Under the pieces are notes generated by a model. The model was not told the origin of the DNA and did no database searches. It saw nothing but the letters and a program-made list of their open reading frames with translations. A program made the translations under genes and the position numbers. Source: Branchiostoma lanceolatum (lineage: Eukaryota > Chordata > Leptocardii > Amphioxiformes > Branchiostomatidae). Taken from it: a stretch of DNA of 64,000 nucleotides. Positions 25,716 to 43,380 of this stretch are shown in pieces; within the stretch, counting starts at the first letter, position 1; each line of letters starts with the position of its first letter. Location: contig NC_089732.1 in the NCBI RefSeq assembly GCF_035083965.1, positions 5,223,383 to 5,287,382 on the forward strand. Reading direction: 5' to 3'.

Positions 25716-26069
25716 CAGATACAAATACAAACAAATGATCACACACACACAGGCATGCAGATACGAACACACACACACACTGACAAACGCACAGAAATAT
25801 GTATACATGTATCAATCAGATGGCACATTCGATAGTACTGAATAAGTCTTAAAGACGTAGTTGTGTTTATCTTATACTTGGCTTACGTGGTAGTGTCGTT
25901 AGACATTTCTTAACGGCTTATGTGCAGAGTGGAGACTCAGACACAACATGAAATAAGGTTCAACAACGCGGCAACACTGCCCATGTCGTGCGCAGAGCGC
26001 ATTATGATTCCACACGGCAGAGCCTTCAAAAAGTCTTGATGCTAACTCACCTGGTTTGCTGGACGCCAT
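20483..26069 (-). CDS. Death domain-NACHT-LRR-like receptor (3 coding exons, 1100 aa)
   Basis: Predicted intracellular NOD-like receptor. Exons on the minus strand: 26069-26051 (MASSKP plus 1 nt, donor GTGAG), 24532-24263 and 23496-20483; phases match. Exon 2 encodes a Death domain (about residues 10-92): LARELGLSNVDMDTIKY, then EMLSLWKQRLGTRATPGELI and LQDVADKI, the usual six-helix signature. Exon 3 encodes the NACHT ATPase: Walker A GPPGIGKTT at about 185-193, Walker B KVMFIIDGIAE at about 264-274, then helical and degenerate leucine-rich segments (LSISVTGLDASL, LRELDLF). The C terminus is hydrophilic (RSKQEEQTES), with no membrane segment. It is paralogous to the plus-strand gene starting at 27199 and diverges from it across about 1.1 kb. 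Death-fold plus NACHT proteins are known innate-immunity sensors, expanded in amphioxus; the ligand and partner are unknown. Confidence 0.9.
24533..26050 (-). other. Intron 1 of the minus NACHT gene with microsatellite and repeats
   Basis: No exon seen. It contains an approximately 75 bp repeat at 24889-24963 (agcctgactaaatcgcgctc, then cctagcggccgggccga), shared with 32668-32748, and a pure (AC)n tract at 25659-25713. Confidence 0.6.
25659..25713. repeat. (AC)n microsatellite
   Basis: About 27 perfect AC dinucleotides in intron 1 of the minus-strand NACHT gene, followed by shorter interrupted AC runs up to about 25790. Confidence 0.97.
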
Positions 26070-27198
26070 TTTATCAACCTGCTTCCGGCACTAGTATGTC
26101 GTCCTGGTGTCTTGGGCGTTCTTGAACCCTCCTTGGTGTCAACACGCCAAGTCTATGTACACAGAAGAGTGTAGTAGAAGCGGACCTACTTCACAAGCCT
26201 TATAGTTTTCGACAGGTGCGTAACACTTGGAAAGACCCGAACGTTATAGTAAGAACACGTCATGTACCTTGAATAGGTGGATGTATCGAGTTCCTCTGTA
26301 CTGACAAGGACACCCTGTGTCCATGCACCGTTGCATTCATGTGTGACGTCAACAACCTCAGTGCGGCTCCAATGTCGCTAATAGATTTAGAGGCTGTCAT
26401 GCGTGGTACGTTTCATGCAAGGCACGCATGTAGATTCGTAGCATACATCCCATCCTTACTTCATTACTAGCAAAGTAGAAAGGACAATACTACATATGTA
26501 GCAACCACTGACAGCAGTCTCTCCCGTATACAAGACGTGAACATTTTCAAAGCAAAAAAAAAACTGTTTATTGATATTTGTCAATAACTTATGATCTTCG
26601 CGTTCATATGTATTGGCTTCACATTGGGGAAAATCAAATGGCAAATAAGAAGTGTGGCTTTTGCCAAAATTGGTTCATGGTGTTTGGTTTACCTGTTGCC
26701 GTGGTGACGTTCATATGTCCCCCTTATTTACATAAAACAAGACTTAAGTGTAAAGTGATGCTCCAATGTCAGTAAAACGGAAGGGCGGGGTCTCTTTTAA
26801 GGTCTCAACGACTCGAAGTGCGACTTGAGTTTTCTATCGATTTTTTAAGGACACAGTTTTAATCCTACCATCGTTTCACTACTCTTAGACAGGCAAGTGA
26901 ACCTTTGAAATGAATTCTACACATGTACGTGTGATAATTTGCTCCCTTTCCCGAAACACCACTTAACGTACGTTGTTTTTGTTGATACACCTGAGGTCAG
27001 CGTCACTGGGGCATCACTTCCGGGTTGATCCTTGTTCCAGGAACACGGGAAATTCTCGCCCCACGTTGTCACTCGACAAAATTACGAACTAATTTCATAA
27101 CCTCATCGGTAGACTGGTATCTTGCCGTATGGTTTTCATTTTGTAGACGTAAAGAAAGATACTCTACTGTCAACAACTTGGAGACACTTGGCGTGAGC
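26070..27198. promoter_or_regulatory. Divergent promoter region of the two Death-NACHT genes
   Basis: The two start codons lie 1.13 kb apart on opposite strands with no other gene between them, so their promoters must share this interval. I see a half CRE (gtgacgtcaac, about 26341-26351) and a weak kappaB-like gggaaattct near 27047-27056, neither of which is decisive. No TATA box is convincing at either end. Co-regulation is inferred from layout only. Confidence 0.5.
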
Positions 27199-30100
27199 AT
27201 GGCATCGGCCTATACGGACGTTTCAGCCATGGCAGGGAACCAGTCGAGTAAGTTTTGTCATATATCATATTCAATACAAGTTTATTCAACAACCTAGCAG
27301 GAGTAGTCCATAATCAAGACCTTAGAGAGGTATATTACCTGATGCAGGGCACTAATATCCTAGTTCAAAGTCGACATTGGCTATAACGTTATATACAGTC
27401 ATAATAACAACATAGCACGAACAGTGATAAAGTGAGTTTGAGGCAACTTGAACTTTAAGGCGTTTTGTTTTTGACAATAACCAGTGAACAGAGGAGAGTG
27501 GCACCAGTACATGTTATGTTACATTGTAAAGTTGTTATTTAGGCGTGGCGTGACCTTTCTGTTGTGTCTAGGGTGACTTTTATACTTGTGGTGTCTGTTT
27601 GCCAACATGGTCGCCATTGTACCTGAACATTGAGTCACGTATAAACCACCACCACTGTGGCCGTACGTGTCGACGTAAACAATTACTCGGCATACAGACC
27701 CAGGGGGTAATCTAAAATGCGTTAAGTTTTTATAGATTACAGGTAAAGCATTAGTAAAGGGTAAAGCAATGGTAATTGGACAAGGGTTTTGTGTGTAACG
27801 ACTATAGCCTTCTGGGGCCATTGACCGGGATTGCACCGAAAGTTCGAGGTTTTCGAGAGTAAACACCCAACAAAAGAGCAAGTCTTATGGGGAGGGGGGC
27901 ATGGTTATACCTGATACCGATTTTTAACCACACATGAAATGCTATGGTGATATCGTTCATCTGCTGTAACTACCTGGGGTTAGCATTCGCAAGTTTCGCA
28001 AAATCATACATATTGATTGAAAACGTTTTACATTATGGGTCTACAATACAATACAATTACATATGTATACACAACGTTATGTATTGAACATGATGTATAG
28101 TATTGAACTGTTTTTAACAACCAGAAGATGATGTTCATTCTAACTTCGTGTCAGTTTCAGTAAAACAGTCATGGAAATCAAACTCACTAGCTATAGACCC
28201 TAACGCCCAAATGTACGTCGACCATTCTCTATTTCGGATTCACAGAATGTTTCTTTTGAGTTTTGAGCATCCACATACTGAGGAATTATAGAATGGAGTT
28301 ATAATGACCAAAACTACTGTTCTATAAAGTTTAAAAGAAAGAGTCAGAAAGCTTAAAAGAAAGACTTTGCTCAATGCCGTGTCACTGGCTAGCGGCTAAA
28401 ACACCCTAAAATGTTGACCAAAGAAAGGATGCAGAAAGTTGTATTGAAAAACGTTACTTTACGAACAACTTTATTATTATTTTAAGGACTGGGCAGAGCT
28501 ATCAGCATTGTGGTCGAGAACGGAGGAAAGACGGCGGTCAAGCCACTCGCTCGTAAAGTTGGGCTCAGGGAGAACGACATCGACACCATAACCGTCGCCG
28601 CGCCGCAAGACCTCGCCGAGCAGACGCAACAAATGTTGAGGCTGTGGAGAGAAAGGCGCGGTACAAGAGCGACCCCTAGCGTACTAGTAGAGGCTTGCAG
28701 GCAGGTGCGCCTCACCGACGTGGCCGAGAAAATCCAGAGGGCGATGGACAGAGGAACGATATCTGGTGAGGGATTTAGTTTTGCTTCAACCAGCATGAAT
28801 GTCAATCTGTTTTATCTCAGATGCATAATAATGTATTTATGCATTTGTTCAAATTACTCAACGATGTTAATTGGATTGTAAAGCTGATTTTATTGATTGA
28901 TTGTAGCATATTGTATTTAAACTAGTGTTGTGTAATTCCCATTGCCTATGTATCTGTCTGTCAATAAATGTCGACTCTCCAATATCAGCTACGCTGCCTT
29001 GAGAGTCGGTGCAATGTATTTTAGCATGTGACAATAAATAAAATGTCAATCAATTTCTATCTTAGTTAAAACAACAAATATCTCAAAACCATAACAGGAA
29101 TAATACATACCAAACACTAAGTCTGTGTGCATCAAAGTAAAATTATTTGGTGAAAAGAATTCTAATGTTTTAAAAATCTTTTGTTTCACAGAACCCGTGT
29201 TTGATGACGTATACGTAGGTAACGCCTGCGAGAAAGCGCTGAAGAAGTACTACAAGAAGACCCAGTCGTACTACACCCCTCTGAACTGGTGCCCGTGGGT
29301 CGAGCTGGGTCAGAAAGACAACAACGTACCAGTCAGGGTGAACCGCATCACGCGGGAGCTGTGCACGCCTGCTGGTCTAGCCAAGGAAGAGCTCATGACG
29401 GAAAACGACGCCGTTGTCATGGCAGCCGACGTCAAACGAGTCATCTTCGAGGGCCCGCCGGGGATTGGAAAGACGACTCTACTCCGTAACATCGTCTGCC
29501 ATTGGTCAAACGGTCAGAAGTTCGAGGGTCTGAAGATGATGTTCGCGCTGAAAGCTCGCCATCTGAAAGCGTCTGAGGACTTGTTTGACGCGATTTACCA
29601 GCACAACATCCTGCCGAGGGATTTTGCGATCACGAAAGATCGTCTGAAAGAGTGGGTACACAACAACCAAGAGAAGGTCATGTTCATCATAGACGCGGTG
29701 GAAGAAACTCCCGGTTTCAGTCGAGATCACTTCGTCGCGCGTCTCATCTTCGGCAACTATCTCAGGGAGAGTTACGTCGTCCTCACCACCACTGCCATAC
29801 ACAATCTTAAAGCGCCAATCCTTAAGTCTTGCGACGCCTACTACGTCGTGGAAGGCTTCAATCAAGACGACATCGATACCTTTGTGGGAAAATTCTTCAA
29901 GAACGACAAGGAAGCACAGGGGATGAGAGAGCTGTTGACTCAGTACGGTCACACGGGTCTCTCGGACCTGTGTAAGACGCCCATGTACCTCATGCTTCTC
30001 TGTCTGCTGTGGAAGGAGAAGGACAGAACACGACCGGACACGGTGACGGGGCTCTTTGAGGGGATCGTCGACATCTCCCTCCGCAAATACTGCGAGAAAC

Positions 30101-32277
30101 ACCTCCATCTCGACCCCAAGGAAGAGATACCGGAGGACCTTCAGCGCAAACTCGATGAACTGTACGAACTCTCTTGGAATACTCTTGTCAACGAGAAAGG
30201 CCCGATCGTATTGAAGGAAACTGAAGTAAAGAACATCAGAGAGAGTATGGTCAAACTAGGGTTTCTCATCAAGGAGAAAGGACATCAGGCGGAGAAGTTT
30301 GCGTTCGGGCACAGACTCCTCCGCGAGCTTTTCGCCGCCAAGTACGTCGTGAAGATGAACAGGAAGGAGCTGTACGACATGATGTGGAGCAAAGGCTGTC
30401 GCTCCATGCACAAGTTCAACACCGTCTGCCTCTTCACAGCGGGGCTGCTAGGCGAACACGCTAACCCACTGTTTGAATCCTTCACAGAGAGCCACAATGC
30501 GATGGCAGCAGACGTGAACTGTTCCCAATGTTGCATCGACACAAACACTATCCTCGCTTGCCGGTGTATCGTCGAAAGCACGCAGCCTCGGCGGTTTGGC
30601 CTCTTCGTGGCGGAAACTCTAACAGCGAACATGGGGTCAGGCCGCGTCATCTCCCTCAACTTCTTCCGACGGCATCCGAAGTTAAACACCCTCCTCGGTC
30701 TCTCGTACATCGTAGAAAACATCATCTGCTTAGACGACCACGGCAGAGTGGACGACTCGAAGAGAATCTCTCTCGTCCTGGACAACTTGTGGATCTACCG
30801 GCAGAAAGGTCTAGCCCGGCTGGGACAGGCTATCATGAAGACCCGGTGTATTGACGGTCTATCTATCTCTGCTACAGGCCTGGACGTAAGTCTCACAAAC
30901 CCATGGAGCAACGACAGCAGCAATGAAGGCATGTACAGCTTCTTTGAAGCAATCGGCGACCCCAGGAGCATGGTCAGGGCGCTGACAATCTTAGCACAGA
31001 TAGATCGGATGAGTGAGTCTGCTATCCAAGCTATCCCCGAAGCCTTCAAGAACAACGTCAACTTGGAACAGCTGGACCTGTTCACACTGTTCTCTAAGAG
31101 ATGCTCTTACCGCTGTGATAACGACAGGAGGAATCTGTGTGTTCGGACCAAACACATCGAGATGCTTCTGACTGATGTCGCGAAGGCGATAGAGGGCATG
31201 ACAAATCTTCGGTCTCTTAGGATCTCAGCAAATATTCTCCGTGAAGAAATGTCGAAGACTCTCTTCGTCCCAGCCTTGGAGAATCACTCCAGCATCAGGA
31301 CTCTCCACGTTGTTGGTCAGGTCAAAGGACGGGGTCATCTGACCATGACAGGTGTAAATTCTCTCGCTGGAATTCTGGAAAAGAACCGGAAGCTGGAAGC
31401 TGTCAGTATCCGGTTGACGACAGTGTCGGAAGACACCGGCGAGCCTCTAGCAGCCGCGCTTTGTGAAGGTCTTTGCCAAACAAGCGCGGCGTCTGTCGAA
31501 GTGTTGTTCAACTGCCTCTTACCACGAGAGGCTCGTATCTTCGCCGACATTGTGAAGACAAATGCAAACGTCACAGACGTTACCTACTCATGGCACACAA
31601 TGTTTCCCTCTTTTCTTAAAACCTTAGCCGGTCACGTCAGAGCCTCCGCAACCCTGGAAAGACTGGTACTGTGCGGCAAGTTTGAGGACGGTAAATCGCT
31701 GGTGACCTTGGTAAAAGCCGCTAAGGCGAACGAAAAGCTTGGCTCCCTCGTCCTCAACGGGAAGTACTTCCTCGATGAAACTGTCGCTGTAGTCACAGCG
31801 TGCTTGAAGGAACGACAAGAGGACAGGGAATTGGAGCGTCCGTTTATTTTGCACCTTTCAGGCGATGTAGTGGGAGACGAGGCAGAGGCAGTCATGGCCG
31901 AGCTAGATCAACTGTCAAAGTCGTGCGCCGATCACAAAATTGTCGTCTACAACACTCTATCAGTGGAAACACACCCCGATGCGTATATAGGGAGTCTACA
32001 GCTGAGAGCTGCGATGAAGGCGAAGAGAGAACGACGGCGTACTGCCTCTGAGAAGTCACTCCTGGTATCTGAGACCTCATTCCAAGAAGTACAAAATAAA
32101 GTGCGCAAGAGACGACGTGGGAAGAAGAGAGGACGAAACCGAGAGGAGCGGACGCTGTCGATTGCAGAGGCAAATAGGAACCGACAGAACTGGTTAAAAT
32201 GGCATATCATCATTGGACTAATTATCACTGTTGTTGTAATTATAGTCGCCACGCTAGGCATTGTGGCCGCACAGTGA
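27199..32277 (+). CDS. Death domain-NACHT-LRR-like receptor with C-terminal membrane anchor (3 coding exons, 1137 aa)
   Basis: Exons: 27199-27247 (MASAYTDVSAMAGNQS plus 1 nt; a second in-frame ATG at 27229), 28487-28765 and 29192-32277; phases match. Exon 2 is a Death domain (about residues 20-105): LARKVGLRENDIDTI, then QQMLRLWRERRGTRATPSVL and LTDVAEKI. Exon 3 carries NACHT: Walker A GPPGIGKTT at about 197-205 and Walker B KVMFIIDAVEE, followed by regions aligning along their whole length with the minus-strand paralogue (for example LSYIVENIICLDDHGR). Unlike the paralogue it ends with a basic patch (KRRRGKKRGRNREE) and a hydrophobic helix (HIIIGLIITVVVIIVATLG) at about 1113-1136, stopping right after. 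This predicts a tail-anchored receptor with its Death and NACHT domains in the cytosol. An AATAAA lies at 32401-32406. Confidence 0.9.
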
Positions 32278-34612
32278 TATTAAGATACTCAAAGACCTAA
32301 AAAATCTTCTTCAGTCAAACTTGTAGATGGGCACCGGTCTTTTATACTTGACGACGTGCAACTTGGGTAGAGAGGGGGTGGCGTCAAAGCGTGAACTATT
32401 AATAAAGAGGTTTAAAAAACACGCATACGTCACATATTTAGGCAAACGTTTCGTCATCATGATCAACTAGAGTTCCACGACCTCATACCTTCGCCACTAT
32501 AATGAGTTTTGACTGACGTATCATGAGTGTTTCTCATCGATTATAAATCATACCAGTTGATCATCTTTTATACCAAATGTCCACTTGAAGTCGTCTTTTT
32601 GCTCATTTACATACACACCCCAAACATAACCTTCTCGGCAAAGGTAATGATCACAGACTTGCCTTTCTAAATCGCGCTCCTAGGTCCTAGCGGCCGGCCC
32701 GACAATTACCTCCCCCACCAAGCGAGAGATTGTGTAAACGCAGGCTACACATAACAGTCCAGACGTACAGGACACACACACACATACATACATGCACACA
32801 CACACACACATGCACACACACACATGCATGCACACACATATGCACACACACACACATGCACATGCATGCACCGAATAAACCACCGAGTGAGTGAATGAGG
32901 ATCATGACAGCGAACAACTCAACACTATGAATAACAAAGTATGAAAGTCTTATCTTAGCAAAGAAGGCTATTGTAGCATTTCCTCATAAACTATGTAAAT
33001 GAGGCCCTCATTTCCATGATTTATGTTTGATAATGTCTACTTAATGTCTACTTAACTTCTAAATGCTGCAAGGAATCCCAATCATTTACCATTATGGAAA
33101 TATAGTATTTTGCCATTAATTATGCAAATTAGGTATTCATTTGCATAGTTGGTATTCATCAATATTCCTCTCTTTCTCAGTTACCTATGTCACATGTTTA
33201 AGAGTCCTATAATGGAATGCAGCGGATTTATAAAATTAACTATCGCACTAAAAACTTTCCTGGGAAGAAATTAGACTCATAACTTTGTAAATGGAGTAGG
33301 ATTCAGACAGTTTCACTTGTGGTTTATTATACAGTCTGAACAACAGACATATATGCATAATTACGACATTTCAATAACAACAGCCAATTAATTACACAAC
33401 ATTACACCAATCCATCATAGTATACATCAATTGTGCTTGACATGAAGCACATCTAACGCTACTTGATAAAGGCTAGTATCTATAAGCAGAACGCCGAAGT
33501 CACATGAATGAATTATGATGATTAACATTGTATTTATTTTTCATCAGAGTCAGTTTCTGTCACATAACATAACATACACGTACATTATTGTTATCCGTAA
33601 TTTTCTTCAAAAATAGTCTGATACAGTTATCTACAGTCAACATCTGTTTGAAAACAACATAGCTGCTATCCGTTCCTATCAAGTCAACTTTTGCCCTCCC
33701 TTCATTCTGTGCTTTTGTTTTTGGTAAAAACTCCCCTGAAGTATTTCATGAATTCCACCTCCATCATTGCAAATTCAGTAGTAAAGAATGTTATCCTGAC
33801 TTAATGACATCCTCTGGACTAAAAAAAAAAATACGAAGCTTGTGAAAATAGTTCATAAACAGAACATGGCAAGACTAGACGTTGTCATTGTTCCTTTATT
33901 GGGAAATAGATTGCATTTCAGAAGACGACGAAACAAACTAAATTCTACACTAAGTTTTGTTATTTCAGCATAGAGCCCATCAAACGGCTTTCCCCGGCGC
34001 TCATGGTTATATTACTTACAGTGTTTTGAAAGAAAAATTGGATCAACTGTTAAACAAACAGACAGAAACACCGTTCACAAAAAAAATGAAATTTAATGCG
34101 GTATGACAATTTACTTTCGTTATCACTTAGCTAGATTTAAGAAATGTTTTCACTAACTGCGGCTTACTTTTTCTTAATGGAGCGTCCAGAGTATGTCATC
34201 CACCATATCAAGTCAGTGTGGGCTAATAGAAACTAAACAGAGAAGCAGGTAATCCTACAAGCCAACCCAGCCGTATTCCATGATACTAGCATAATCTTAA
34301 TGTAGCTAAATGTTGTGGTTGGTTTTATTAATCTATTTTCAATACTGAATGCAAATACAATGTACGTATCCCTTCAGTCACATTTGGCTGAATTTCAAGG
34401 TAGCACATAACACGTAAACAGGTTTGGGGTATATAAAAAAACATAGCTTGGGGGTAAAAACCATGATATATAGAATACAACGCGGGATATTCCGTATCAC
34501 CCGAGGTACCAGCCCGAACGCGTGTGATACAACTCTAGAACCTCATGTGAGACGAATAGTTATCACACGGTCCGGAACACCCGTATCAGGCCCAGGCATG
34601 ACATAACGTGTC
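32278..34612. other. Intergenic region between the plus NACHT gene and the protease
   Basis: No gene seen. It contains the second copy of the repeat also present at 24889-24963 (32668-32748: aaatcgcgctcctaggtcct...), a tail fragment aacataaccttctcggcaaa at 32625-32644 shared with 36684-36703, and interrupted (CA)n at 32775-32870. A TTTATT at 34324-34329 is an AATAAA on the minus strand and could end the protease transcript. Confidence 0.55.
32775..32870. repeat. Interrupted (CA)n microsatellite
   Basis: CA runs broken by tacata and tgcatgca; frames through it translate as Cys/Val-rich repeat peptides and are not genes. Confidence 0.9.
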
Positions 34613-41188
<6,576 letters not shown>

Positions 41189-43380
41189 CTTGTCGCTGAC
41201 CCCAAGAAAGAATGGGGAATCCAAACTGTCCCAATGTCTTCTTTAGCATCAATAATCCCCCTCACTTCCGGCGTTACTGAGAAAATTGTCTGACGTAAAA
41301 ACAAGTCCAGGTAAAGACACCTCTGCTATTGTCTTTTACATCCTGACAATGAGGGACCACAATTCCTGAGCTATTCTAGTTATGGACGCGTCTGCCTACA
41401 CGTAAGGCGTTACTGCGAATGGTTAATGAATAATCATTAGTAAAGATAACAAAGACCAACCGAGAGACAGAAATGGGAGTGGAGTCTTTTGTTTTCTTGC
41501 CGACTGGTTGAACAGGTTGAATGACGTCACGACAGGTTAAGCTGCGACCTCGAACCGACGCACGCGAGCGTGTCTGGTCTCTAGGAGACACGGCGGATAT
41601 GTAGGTCTCAATCAATGATGCAGAAACAGATATACTTGGCAGCCAAAGCAATATTAGAGCAAAAAATGGAAATAACAAAATGCTGAAATCTTTATGTAGT
41701 GACATTTACTAACATCTTTTTACCACATTTGCATAATATCATTAAACTTTTAGGGTTTTAAAACCGCGCAAAATCGTGCCGTACGAGGATCCCCAGTAGT
41801 TTCGCGAGCCTACAAAAACTCCGGCCACGATTTTCAGTGAGTTCTCACATCACAACAACGTCGTATTTTTGCATCATGTGCGTTGCTGTACATTTTGATA
41901 GTGTTGTTTGAACTAATCATGTATACAGTAGTGTCTAGTATTTGACCATTATCAATAAAAGATGACATTATAGCCAATGCAATACTGATAGATCATTTAA
42001 TAACATAGGCTTTTGTATTACATGTACATGTATATGAAATCAACTTGCTTGGCACATTTTACATATGGGAAAATAATAAAGCATTAAAGCACTTTATGTC
42101 ACATTGGGAATGACTAAAAGTATGTCTACAAATGAAAAAAAAGACATATACAATGTAGTTTGATATGCTGATAAAATAAAATAGCACACTTTTTTAAATC
42201 ATGCAATAAAATTGTCTATCAGCATACATAAACGTGGTCATATACATTCATCACCCTAAGTATTATACGTGTAAGTACATGCTCTTAAACAATGCTCCTT
42301 TTGTACATAAAATATATGTTGACTAAAGCACCTACACCTCTTTTAAAATACTTTTCAACAAGTACTGTGAAAAAAAAATCACCATCTTGGTAGCAGCATA
42401 CATGTGTAACCTGAATTAAAAGTAAATATTGAAATTTGGAAAGAAATGTAATGATTACATATACATTTGTATGTGATATATCAATTAAGAGCCCCAAATG
42501 ATTCTCCTAGGAGCAATATGTATAAACAATACATATGATTACTACTATAACCATAACTATAACCAAATAAAACATACGAGTGCACCAGCAAAGCTTGTAT
42601 TGTGTACAACATGCCATGCACATTAACATATATATGAGTATTCAACCTTTATGCCAACCAAATTGCTCAATTTTTTTCCTGTACACAGTAAAGAACTCAG
42701 AAACTACATTGAAGTAGCCGTAAGAAGCTTATCTATATGTCTTGTCACAGATTTGGAGGTATGAAGGCATCCATAGTGTTAAAGGGAGGCCAGTTTTCGA
42801 ACATAAATAAGAGCAAAAAGTACAGCATTGAAAGATGCATTTGTAGCCTGGGTGCCATCCTATTTCTACCGGGGGCTCCTACACTCGCTACCCTAAAAGA
42901 AGCCCCCGGTAGAAATAGGACGACACCCAGGCTAATACATTTGTACATAACATACAATCACTTTTTTTCTGAAGACATTGCTTTAGAGATTTTTACCATT
43001 TAGCTGCAGATGTAAAGACAATACTGGCCATTGTAGAGAAATATATCAGACCCTAACTAGAGAAGAAAAGAGCTGACATAATTTCAAGTTTTATAAAAGC
43101 TTTCTCTTTGTCCTGTTTCCATAGATTGTCAGTTGTGTTTCTTCTTTCTCTGCCACCATCTAGATATTCTGATCATAGTCTCTGTTGTCAAATATTTTGT
43201 CACCACTGTTTGCATGTAAATGGAAGATCATACACTCAATTTCCTCCATAAAAATCCACTATGATAACGAACATCTACATGTTAACAGCAGTGGAAAACA
43301 TGTCTCATTACCAACACACTTAACGACTTTTAGGTGATGTTTTTCTATTGTCCGAGTCGATCAGTCCGCATGTCTTCGCA
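41189..43380. other. Intergenic region between the protease and SARAF
   Basis: No gene seen. The right part is probably the SARAF 3' UTR. It contains part of the dispersed repeat acgattttcagtgagttctc (41832-41851), which recurs inverted near 55497-55516, and the MITE at 42845-42933. Confidence 0.55.
42845..42933. mobile_element. Short MITE with agcctggg termini, copy 2
   Basis: An 89 bp near-perfect hairpin: agcctgggtgccatcctatt followed by tctaccgggggct, inverted as agcccccggtagaaatagga followed by cgacacccaggct, with a loop of about 20 bp. Same family as 18519-18626. Confidence 0.85.

Noticed and set aside
26070-27198. kappaB-like site gggaaattct between the NACHT genes
   Set aside because: One degenerate 10-mer is expected by chance in 1.1 kb; mentioned only as weak evidence.
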